From an uncultured Eubacteriales bacterium (lineage in GTDB: Bacteria; Bacillota; Clostridia; Oscillospirales; Oscillospiraceae): a stretch of 5,913 nucleotides of DNA. The position numbers and the translations under genes were made by a program. The notes under the pieces are model-generated. The model saw only the letters and a list, made by a program, of their open reading frames with translations, did not search any database and was not told where the DNA came from. The stretch lies in the NCBI GenBank assembly GCA_900321335.1, contig ONVR01000347.1, positions 1-5,913 of the forward strand, in the 5' to 3' direction. Shown piece after piece: positions 1-5,804 of the stretch (its first letter is position 1; every line of letters starts with the position of its first letter).

Positions 1-291
1 AACCACAAGCGCCGTAACGCTGCAAAAGTGCGTAATCTGACAGCCACCGCCGCATGATACCCCGTGAGATAATGCTCCAACAACCACCAGCCCCGTAACG
101 CTATAAAAACTACGCACAATGTCACGTGGCGCGTAATCTAACAACCACCGCCGCATGATACACCGTGAGATAATAAACCAACGACCGCCAGCGTCGTAAC
201 GCTATAAAAGTGCGTAATCTAACAGCCACCGCCGCATGATACCCCGTGAGATAACGCTCCAACAACCGCCAGCCCCGTAACGCTACAAAAG
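1..291. repeat. Tandem array of an 81-base repeat, 3 full copies plus a partial fourth
   Basis: By eye the copies are 1-81, 82-182, 183-263 and a partial copy 264-291. The core cgtaacgct recurs at 13, 94, 195 and 276, and ccaccgccgcatgata recurs at 44, 145 and 226. Spacing is 81, 101 and 81 because copy 2 carries 20 extra bases. Copies 1 and 3 differ at about 8 of 81 positions; copy 2, with its insert removed, differs from copy 3 at about 11. The array may extend left beyond the window. I find no credible gene in 1-282: 81 is a multiple of three, but each unit has stop codons in its frames and the insert shifts the frame. The array is visibly less GC-rich than the genes. I do not recognise the family. 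It lies directly downstream of mutS and overlaps its last bases. Its role is unknown; a dispersed intergenic repeat family is the simplest reading. Confidence 0.9.
109..128. other. 20-base insertion inside repeat copy 2
   Basis: Copy 2 follows the other copies up to ctataaaa (101-108), then has 20 bases absent from copies 1 and 3, then resumes the shared sequence at gcgcgtaatct (129). The insert and the sequence after it contain a short inverted repeat, tacgc at 111-115 and gcgta at 131-135, around a 15-base loop. The inverted repeat may be the reason for the insertion or a chance result of it. There is no flanking target duplication that I can identify with confidence. The exact insert boundaries could slide by a few bases. 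Confidence 0.7.
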
Positions 292-2880
292 TTGCTGGAG
301 GTGGTAGAGGAGGTTGAGGGCCTCGATTGGGGTCAGGGTGTTCACGTCCGTGGCCCGGAGCTTGTCGGCGATCCGGGAGGCGCCCATGTCCCCCAGGGAG
401 AGCTGCTCGTCCGCAGGTGCCGGCTCCCGGTCCTTCCCGGAGCGGACGGGGGCGGTCCCCTGCTCCACGTAGGACTTCAGCACGGCCTTGGCCCGCCGGA
501 TCACGCTCTCGGGGACACCGGCCAGCCCGGCCACCTCGATGCCGTAGCTGTCGTCGGCGCCGCCGGGCACGATCTTCCGGAGAAAGATCACGTCCCCGCC
601 CCGCTTCTTGGCGGAGATGTTGTAGTTGCGGATCCCGGCGATCTGGCCCTCCAGCTCCGTCAGCTCGTGGTAGTGGGTGGCAAAGAGGGTCTTGGCCCCC
701 AGCTTCCGCCGGTCGGCGCAGTGCTCCAGCACGGCCCGGGCGATGGCCATACCGTCGTAGGTGGAGGTGCCCCGCCCGATCTCGTCGAGAATGAGCAGGC
801 TCCGGGACGTGGCGTTTTTCAGAATGTCCGCCACCTCCGTCATCTCCACCATGAAGGTGGACTTGCCGGCGGACAGGTCGTCGGAGGCGCCGATGCGGGT
901 AAAGACCCGATCCACCACGCCGATGCGGGCGGCCCGGGCGGGCACGAAGGAGCCCATCTGTGCCATGAGCACGATCAGCGCCGTCTGGCGCATGTAGGTG
1001 GATTTACCGGCCATGTTGGGGCCCGTGATGATGGCGCAGGAGGCCTCCCGGTCCAGACGGGTGTCGTTGGGCACGAAGAGGGTGTTCTTCTGCATCTGCT
1101 CCACCACGGGGTGGCGGCCGTCTTTGATGTCGATCACGCCGGAGGCGTCCACCTCCGGCATGCAGTAGCCCCCGTCGGAGGCCGCCTGGGCCAGGGAGCA
1201 CAGACAGTCGATGACGGCCACAGCCTGGGCCGTGTCCTGGAGCCGGGTGATCTGGGAAGCGATCTGCTCCCGGATCCGGGTGAAGATCTGAAACTCCAGC
1301 TCCTGGAGCCTGTCCCGCGCCGTGAGCAGGGTGGTCTCCAGCTCCTTGAGCTCCTGGGTGATAAACCGCTCCGTATTGGCCAGGGTCTGCTTGCGCACGT
1401 AGTCGGCAGGCACGTCCTCGGAGGAGGAGCGCGGGATCTCGATGTAGTAGCCGAACACCCGGTTGTAGCCCACCTTGAGCTTCTTGCCCGTGCGCTCGTG
1501 CTCCCGGGCCTCGATCTGCGCCAGGGCGTCGGCGCTGTTGTCCAGCAGGCCACGGAGATAATCCACCTGCTCGTCGTAGCCGGTGCGGATCATGCCCCCC
1601 TCCCGGACGGAAAAGGGCGGATCCTCACAGACGGCGCTGTCAATGAGCGCGCCGATATCCGCCAGCGCGTCCAGCTCCCGGAGGGACCGCAAAAGATTCG
1701 ACCGGGGCTCGGACAACTGGGCCCTGATGGCAGGCAGGGCGGCAATGGAGGCGTGGAGCATCCGCAGATCCCGGCAGTTGGCCGTGCCGTAGACGATCTT
1801 GGCGGCAATGCGCTCCACGTCGGCAACGCCCCGGAGCGCCTCGATCAGCTCCCCCCGCATGACGGAGCCCTCGTAGAGCTCCTCCACCGCGGCCAGCCGC
1901 CGCTGGATCTCCACGGGGCTCAGCAGGGGCCGCAGGACCCAGGAGCGGATCAGACGGCGGCCCATGGCCGTTTTCGTCCTGTCCAGCACCCACAGCAGAC
2001 TGCCCTTTTTCTCCCCGGTGTTCATGGCGGACACCAGCTCCAGACTCCGCAGCGTCTGGTAGTCCAGCTCCATATACTTGCCCCCGGCGTTGATCTTCAG
2101 GGTGTTGATGTGGGACAGATCCGCCTTCTGGGTCTCGTTCATGTAGGTCAGCAGGGCGCCCACCGCCCGGACGGCGCATTCCTCCCCGGCGATGCCCAGC
2201 TCCCCCGGCGTCTTGCCGAACTGCCGGGACACGGCGTCGAAGCAGGCGTTGTACGCAAACCGCTCCGGCCCCCGCTCCAGCAGACAGTTCAGACGCTCTT
2301 TGAGAAATTCCATCACCTCGGCGCAGGCCTCCGCCCCCTGGTCAATGACCGCCTCGGCGGGAGAAAAGGCCCCCAGCTCGCTGAGGATATGCCCCACGTC
2401 CGCCCCGTCAAAAACGGTGACGGAGATCTCCCCCGTGGACAGATCGGCAAAGCAGGCGGCCGCGTGGCCCGCCTCCATGGTCAGAGAGCACAGGTAGTTG
2501 GGCTTGCCCTCGTCGAGCATGGAGGTGTCGATGAGGGTGCCGGGGGTGATGATGCGCACCACGTCCCGGTCCACCAGCCCCTTGGCCGTGGCGGGATCCT
2601 CCATCTGCTCGCAGATGGCCACCTTGTAGCCCTTGGCGATGAGCCGGGCGATATACGCCTCCGCCGAGTGGTAGGGCACGCCGCACATGGGCGTCCGGTC
2701 CTCTGGATTCTCCTTGGTCCGGTCCCGGGTGGTGAGCATGATGTCCAGCTCCCGGGAGGCCAGCTTGGCGTCCTCCCCGAACATCTCGTAAAAATCCCCC
2801 AGCCGGAAAAACAGCATGCAGTCCCGGTGTTCTTCTTTGATTTTCAGATATTGCCGCATCATGGGCGTGATCTCAGCCAT
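283..2880 (-). CDS. mutS: DNA mismatch repair ATPase MutS
   Basis: MutS binds mismatches and small loops in newly replicated DNA and, on ATP binding, becomes a sliding clamp that recruits MutL. At 865 residues it is close to the 853 of E. coli MutS. Numbering from the ATG at 2880: the N-terminal mismatch-reading motif GDFYEMF has Phe30 and Glu32, which in the family stack on and contact the mispair. Connector, lever and clamp regions follow. The ABC-type ATPase has Walker A GPNMAGKST (620-628), a signature loop containing DDLSAGKSTF, Walker B LILDEIG (Asp699, Glu700) and the THYHEL switch (His736). A QLSLGD stretch (826-831) resembles a beta-clamp binding site, and the end, LTPIEALNLLY, is typical of MutS. 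All key residues are present, so it should be functional. It follows the thioesterase gene by 18 bases, implying co-transcription. The GTG at 2889 is unlikely as the start because it overlaps the ribosome site. The TAG stop (283-285) lies within a repeat copy. Confidence 0.97.
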   Translation of the reverse strand: MAEITPMMRQYLKIKEEHRDCMLFFRLGDFYEMFGEDAKLASRELDIMLTTRDRTKENPEDRTPMCGVPYHSAEAYIARLIAKGYKVAICEQMEDPATAKGLVDRDVVRIITPGTLIDTSMLDEGKPNYLCSLTMEAGHAAACFADLSTGEISVTVFDGADVGHILSELGAFSPAEAVIDQGAEACAEVMEFLKERLNCLLERGPERFAYNACFDAVSRQFGKTPGELGIAGEECAVRAVGALLTYMNETQKADLSHINTLKINAGGKYMELDYQTLRSLELVSAMNTGEKKGSLLWVLDRTKTAMGRRLIRSWVLRPLLSPVEIQRRLAAVEELYEGSVMRGELIEALRGVADVERIAAKIVYGTANCRDLRMLHASIAALPAIRAQLSEPRSNLLRSLRELDALADIGALIDSAVCEDPPFSVREGGMIRTGYDEQVDYLRGLLDNSADALAQIEAREHERTGKKLKVGYNRVFGYYIEIPRSSSEDVPADYVRKQTLANTERFITQELKELETTLLTARDRLQELEFQIFTRIREQIASQITRLQDTAQAVAVIDCLCSLAQAASDGGYCMPEVDASGVIDIKDGRHPVVEQMQKNTLFVPNDTRLDREASCAIITGPNMAGKSTYMRQTALIVLMAQMGSFVPARAARIGVVDRVFTRIGASDDLSAGKSTFMVEMTEVADILKNATSRSLLILDEIGRGTSTYDGMAIARAVLEHCADRRKLGAKTLFATHYHELTELEGQIAGIRNYNISAKKRGGDVIFLRKIVPGGADDSYGIEVAGLAGVPESVIRRAKAVLKSYVEQGTAPVRSGKDREPAPADEQLSLGDMGASRIADKLRATDVNTLTPIEALNLLYHLQQLL

Positions 2881-2888
2881 ATCCTCCA

Positions 2889-2894
2889 CTCCTT
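2889..2894 (-). promoter_or_regulatory. Ribosome binding site of mutS, decides the start
   Basis: On the minus strand AAGGAG is followed by 8 bases and then ATG at 2880. The upstream in-frame GTG at 2889 would begin on the last G of this site, so it has no spacing and is not a credible start. A second GGAGG at 2883-2887 is only 2 bases from the ATG and too close to act. The chosen start also gives the usual MutS N-terminus, beginning MAEITPMMRQY. Confidence 0.85.
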
Positions 2895-2898
2895 GTCT

Positions 2899-3603
2899 TC
2901 AGAATGCAACCGCCACGGAAAAGGCCGTCTTGTCCTCGTGCAGGCCCTGCATGGTCAGAGCGCTCTCGTCCCTGGCGATGCGGATCCGGGCCGTGTCCCC
3001 CAGCAGCAGCTCCTTTTTATACGTGATGGTCAGCTCCTTCACCGCGCCGCCGGCGGCAAAGAAATCCCCGCCCAGCACCTGCTCCAGCCAGTCCAGATAC
3101 ACGGCGTTGTTCATGTGCCCGTTGACGTCGATGTCCGCCGCCGTCACCGTCATGTCCAGCACCGGCTCGCTCTTTACGGAGCGCACGGTTTTGGCAAGAG
3201 GCGTCTCCCGGCCGGTGACGATCCCCGTAACGGATACGCCGCTCTGCTCGGGATAGAGGATCTTCCGGGCCTTGAGATCCATAATGGACCACAGAGAGCC
3301 CGCCCCGATGAGCTCGTTGCCCTCCAGATCCTCCAGCAGAAAGTACCGGGGAAACAGGGCAAACTTCGTGTCCCCCGGCCAGGTGCTGACCTTGACCGTC
3401 TGCCCCGGCGCCGGCATGGCCGTGACGACCATGTGCTCACTGGTCAGGACCCAGGCGGCCCCGATGGCGTCGAAATACGCCCGTCCCAGATTCAGACTGT
3501 CCACGTGATCCCCGGCCACGCGCTGAAACAGGGTGAAAATGTCCCGCAGAGACACCCGGTCCCCTTCGGACCCCAGGGTCACGATCTCCGAAAAAACCTC
3601 CAT
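2899..3603 (-). CDS. Acyl-ACP thioesterase (FatA/FatB-like, double hot-dog fold)
   Basis: This 234-residue cytoplasmic protein matches the bacterial acyl-ACP thioesterase family, which hydrolyses acyl-[acyl carrier protein] to free fatty acid and ACP and so ends or diverts type II fatty acid synthesis. The N-terminal hot-dog half has the family features RVSLRDIFTLFQRVAGDH (from about residue 15) and a central WPGDTKFALFPRYF stretch. The second half carries the active-site motif DIDVNGHMNN (157-166), with the conserved Asn161 and His163, followed by VYLDWLE. Length is typical. The start is the ATG at 3603, which has AGGAGG 6 bases upstream. An in-frame ATG at 3651 lies upstream of the -10 element of the promoter and has no ribosome site, so it is rejected. 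It is the first gene of an apparent two-gene transcript with mutS. Chain-length preference cannot be read from the sequence. There is no signal peptide or membrane segment. Confidence 0.9.
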   Translation of the reverse strand: MEVFSEIVTLGSEGDRVSLRDIFTLFQRVAGDHVDSLNLGRAYFDAIGAAWVLTSEHMVVTAMPAPGQTVKVSTWPGDTKFALFPRYFLLEDLEGNELIGAGSLWSIMDLKARKILYPEQSGVSVTGIVTGRETPLAKTVRSVKSEPVLDMTVTAADIDVNGHMNNAVYLDWLEQVLGGDFFAAGGAVKELTITYKKELLLGDTARIRIARDESALTMQGLHEDKTAFSVAVAF

Positions 3604-3609
3604 GGTTCG

Positions 3610-3615
3610 CCTCCT
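3610..3615 (-). promoter_or_regulatory. Ribosome binding site of the thioesterase gene
   Basis: A perfect AGGAGG on the minus strand sits 6 bases before the ATG at 3603. It supports that start over the in-frame ATG at 3651. Confidence 0.85.
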
Positions 3616-3639
3616 GATGCAATCGTTGTCATACCCCAC

Positions 3640-3668
3640 AGTATACCACATTTTTCCCCGTTTCTCAA
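3640..3668 (-). promoter_or_regulatory. Sigma-70/sigma-A type promoter for thioesterase-mutS
   Basis: On the minus strand the -35 element is TTGAGA (3663-3668), the spacer is exactly 17 bases, and the -10 element is TATACT (3640-3645) preceded by TGG, which fits an extended -10. Each hexamer matches the consensus at 5 of 6 positions. An A7 tract (3683-3689) about 15-21 bases upstream of the -35 could act as an UP-like element. Transcription would begin near 3633, giving a leader of about 30 bases with the ribosome site inside it. I see no operator or riboswitch. Confidence 0.8.
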
Positions 3669-3746
3669 CGCTCCCGCCGGCGTTTTTTTCTCCCGCCCGG
3701 AAAATGATTTTATGTAAACTGAAACGAGACGGGATTCACCGGGAGC

Positions 3747-3773
3747 AAAAAAGGCGGGCCATTGGCCCGCCTT
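3747..3773 (-). terminator. Intrinsic terminator of the hydrolase-dehydrogenase unit
   Basis: AAGGCGGGCC (3751-3760) and GGCCCGCCTT (3764-3773) form a perfect 10-base-pair stem around the 3-base sequence ATT. Read on the minus strand, the hairpin is followed by six T residues (complement of 3747-3752). It lies about 50 bases after the dehydrogenase stop codon and before the thioesterase promoter, so it separates the two transcription units. On the plus strand no comparable T-run follows. Confidence 0.92.
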
Positions 3774-3821
3774 ATCGGATCGCTGGAAATATGAACGGAG
3801 TATACGCCACCGCGGCGCCAG

Positions 3822-4793
3822 TCAGAGCCCGGGAGTCTTTGCCGCGTATCCGTGTTTTATGTCAACTAAATTGACCAGCCGCTCCCCCGCCAGAAACCGG
3901 CGCAGATTTTCCGCGCACAGATCGGCGATGGCCCGGCACATATACCCCTGCTCCGTGAAGCTGGGGCCGGAGACGTGGGGGGTGATGATCACGTTGTCCA
4001 TGGCCCAGAGCCGGTGGTCCGGGGGCAGAGGCTCCGGGTCCGTCACGTCCAGACCGGCGCCGAAGAGGGCGCCGCTGTCCAGGGCGTCGGCCAGGGCCTC
4101 GTGATCCAGGAGATTGCCCCGGCCCACGTTGATCACCGTGGCGCCGGGCCTGAGCAGGCCCAGGCGCCGCCGGTCCAGCAGACCTCTGGTGGCCGCCGTG
4201 GCGGGCAGGGCGCAGACCAGCACGTCCGTCTCGGGCAGCAGGCTGTCCAGCGCCTCCAGGGTGTACAGGGCGTCAAAGTTTTCGGGGATCCGGGAGGGGT
4301 CCCGCTTGATGCCGGTGACACGGCAGGCAAAGGGGACCTTCAGCAGCCGGGCCACGCCGGCGCCGATGTCCCCGGCGCCCAGGATCAGGACGGAGCTGCC
4401 GTACAGGCTCCGGCCGTGAAAATCGGGCTGCCACAGGTTCCGGCTCTGGAGCCGGCCGTAGGCGGGAAAGTGGCCGTACAGGCCCAGCAGCATGGCCAGC
4501 GCGTGCTGGGAGATGCTCCGGCCGAACACGCCGGTGGCGCAGGTGAGGGTCACCGAGGGGGGAAAGGCGCCGTCGTACCGGTCCGTGCCGGAGGAAACCA
4601 GCTGCACCCACTGCAGACGCCCGGCACAGGCCGCGATCTTCTGCTGGGAGGGGTTGCCGATGACCAGGTCGTACCCGTCGATTTCGGCGCGGAAATCCGA
4701 TGCCCAGGTGATTTGGCAGGCGTCCCCGGCAGCGGCCTCCAGCCGCGCACGGTCCTCCGGGGAGAAGGGAACGAGACAGAGAAGTTTTTGCAT
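3822..4793 (-). CDS. D-isomer specific 2-hydroxyacid dehydrogenase, NAD(P)-dependent
   Basis: This 323-residue cytoplasmic enzyme belongs to the D-2-hydroxyacid dehydrogenase family, which interconverts 2-oxoacids and D-2-hydroxyacids using NAD(H) or NADP(H). Residues 1 to about 100 form the split substrate domain, including VQLVSSGTDRYD (63-74) and GVFGRSISQHALAMLL (88-103). The Rossmann nucleotide-binding motif is GAGDIG (139-144). The catalytic residues are Arg225 in NVGRG, Glu254 in DVTDPEP and His273 in TPHVSG; all three are present. After the second beta strand comes GIKRDP, with Lys163/Arg164 where NAD-specific members usually have Asp, which suggests NADP(H) preference. The C-terminal VNLVDIKHGY is typical of the fold. 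The substrate cannot be named: glyoxylate, hydroxypyruvate and phosphoglycerate-type activities all occur in this superfamily. The start ATG at 4793 has GGAGG 6 bases upstream. The gene follows the MBL hydrolase by 30 bases. Confidence 0.93.
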   Translation of the reverse strand: MQKLLCLVPFSPEDRARLEAAAGDACQITWASDFRAEIDGYDLVIGNPSQQKIAACAGRLQWVQLVSSGTDRYDGAFPPSVTLTCATGVFGRSISQHALAMLLGLYGHFPAYGRLQSRNLWQPDFHGRSLYGSSVLILGAGDIGAGVARLLKVPFACRVTGIKRDPSRIPENFDALYTLEALDSLLPETDVLVCALPATAATRGLLDRRRLGLLRPGATVINVGRGNLLDHEALADALDSGALFGAGLDVTDPEPLPPDHRLWAMDNVIITPHVSGPSFTEQGYMCRAIADLCAENLRRFLAGERLVNLVDIKHGYAAKTPGL

Positions 4794-4799
4794 GATCGT

Positions 4800-4804
4800 C
4801 CTCC
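4800..4804 (-). promoter_or_regulatory. Ribosome binding site of the dehydrogenase gene
   Basis: GGAGG on the minus strand lies 6 bases before the ATG at 4793, inside the 30-base gap after the hydrolase stop codon. I see no promoter or terminator in this gap, which supports co-transcription. Confidence 0.8.
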
Positions 4805-4823
4805 GATCTGATGAAATGGTGAT

Positions 4824-5726
4824 TTATTCAACGGTGTGGGGCATGTCGAAATCCGTCACGCCCAGGCACTCCCGGACCAGCAGGGGGATCATGTAGCTGG
4901 CGTTGAGGAGAAAGGCCTGCCGGGGCTGATAGGCGGCGGTCTGCTCCGTGTAGAACCGGTCGGACAGGACCCGGATGAGATCGTCTCCCCGTCTGCCGGC
5001 GCGGTAGGCCGCCAGCACGGCGTCCTTCGTCTGCTCAAAGCACACCAGGGCGTCGGCGAAGAAGCCCCGGATCTCCTCGCCCCGGCGAAGGCCCAGGTGA
5101 GGAAAGAGGATGGCGGTGACGGGCAGGGGCAGCACGCGCCTGACCGACCGGACGCTGGCGGCGTAGCCCGTGAGGAAGCAGGGCATCACCAGATGGGGCG
5201 TCCCCGTAAAGAGCCCCAGGGTCTCGCTGGAGACGAGAAAAGCCTCCCGGGGACAGTACAGGGCGATGGAGCACCTGGTGTGGCCGGGGGTCTCCAAAAC
5301 CGTGAAGGACAGGTCTCCCAGATCGATGACGTCCCCGTCGGAGACGGTCTCGTCCACGTGCAGGGAGAGGAGCTTTTCCGGGTCGGGGTAGGGAACGCCG
5401 CGCTCCCGGGCGGCGATCTCGTTGAGCCTGCGGATGGTCGCAAGGGCGCCGGGCCGGGAAAAGACCCGGACGGCGTAAGTCCCGGCGATGACCTTCGCGC
5501 CGGGCCAGCGCTCACAGCAGTACACACAGCCGCTGCAGTGGTCGTAGTGGGTGTGGGTGAGGATGATGCAGTCCAGGGGCCGCCCGTGGAGGGCCGCCTC
5601 CAGATTGCGCACCAGCTCCCGGCCGCAGTAGGCGTAGCCCGTGTCGATGAGCGCCGTTTTTTGGGGCGTGGCGATGAGATAGGCCTCCGCGCCCATGGCG
5701 GCGCCCACAGGAGTAACGGAATACAT
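4824..5726 (-). CDS. Metallo-beta-lactamase fold metal-dependent hydrolase
   Basis: This 300-residue cytoplasmic protein of the metallo-beta-lactamase (MBL) superfamily probably hydrolyses an ester, thioester or phosphodiester; the substrate is unknown. Strands leading to ALIDTG (25-30) precede the metal motif THTHYDH, with His58, His60, Asp62 and His63. His149 lies in ETPGHTRCS and a late His210 in LFPHLG, so the usual two-metal histidine set is present. The position normally filled by the metal-bridging Asp is occupied by SSETLG, giving Glu168. Residues from about 215 to the end form a mainly helical tail that I cannot assign. There is no signal peptide, which argues against a secreted beta-lactamase. 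The ATG at 5726 is chosen because GGAGG lies 11 bases upstream and the N-terminus fits the fold. Glyoxalase II-like and quorum-lactonase-like roles are possible and unproven. It is the first gene of the unit with the dehydrogenase. Confidence 0.9.
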   Translation of the reverse strand: MYSVTPVGAAMGAEAYLIATPQKTALIDTGYAYCGRELVRNLEAALHGRPLDCIILTHTHYDHCSGCVYCCERWPGAKVIAGTYAVRVFSRPGALATIRRLNEIAARERGVPYPDPEKLLSLHVDETVSDGDVIDLGDLSFTVLETPGHTRCSIALYCPREAFLVSSETLGLFTGTPHLVMPCFLTGYAASVRSVRRVLPLPVTAILFPHLGLRRGEEIRGFFADALVCFEQTKDAVLAAYRAGRRGDDLIRVLSDRFYTEQTAAYQPRQAFLLNASYMIPLLVRECLGVTDFDMPHTVE

Positions 5727-5737
5727 GGAAAGCAGGA

Positions 5738-5742
5738 CCTCC
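5738..5742 (-). promoter_or_regulatory. Probable ribosome binding site of the MBL hydrolase gene
   Basis: GGAGG on the minus strand is 11 bases before the ATG at 5726, a little longer than the other three genes' spacing. No better pairing of site and start is visible nearby. Confidence 0.6.
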
Positions 5743-5769
5743 AGACAGAGGGATTTTTGAAAGCAGAAA

Positions 5770-5804
5770 CCGGAGCCGGGGCGGAGAAGCCGACCCGGCT
5801 CCGG
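5770..5804 (-). other. Perfect 11-base-pair hairpin upstream of the MBL hydrolase gene
   Basis: CCGGAGCCGGG (5770-5780) and CCCGGCTCCGG (5794-5804) are exact reverse complements around a 13-base loop. Read on the minus strand the stem is followed by TTTCTGCTTTC, only a broken T-run, so it is a poor intrinsic terminator. It could end the transcript of a gene lying beyond the right edge or act as a leader structure about 43 bases before the hydrolase start. I find no convincing promoter between 5727 and 5913. The strand is assigned from the neighbouring gene only. The rest of this 187-base stretch holds no gene I can support. Confidence 0.55.

Noticed and set aside
1..291. The left-edge repeats as a CRISPR array
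   Set aside because: The copies are contiguous, with an 81-base period and no alternation of a short constant repeat with unique spacers.
3604..3651. A 16-residue N-terminal extension of the thioesterase from the ATG at 3651
   Set aside because: That ATG lies upstream of the -10 element, so it would not be in the transcript, and the extension does not resemble the family's N-terminus. The ATG at 3603 has a perfect ribosome site.
3667..3689. A plus-strand hairpin (aacgc/gcgtt) followed by seven T residues, terminator-like
   Set aside because: The stem is only 5 base pairs, no plus-strand gene leads into it, and the same bases are better explained as the -35 region and A-tract of the minus-strand promoter.
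292..3717. A 1141-codon open frame on the plus strand, antisense to mutS and the thioesterase
   Set aside because: Its product is a repetitive Gly/His/Pro/Gln/Val-rich string with no recognisable domain, and it runs across two real genes and their promoter. Long antisense open frames are expected in GC-rich genes with strong third-position bias.
3975..4811. A 278-codon open frame on the plus strand, antisense to the dehydrogenase
   Set aside because: It has the same Gly/Gln/Val-rich composition, lies opposite a gene with intact catalytic motifs, and has no ribosome site of its own.
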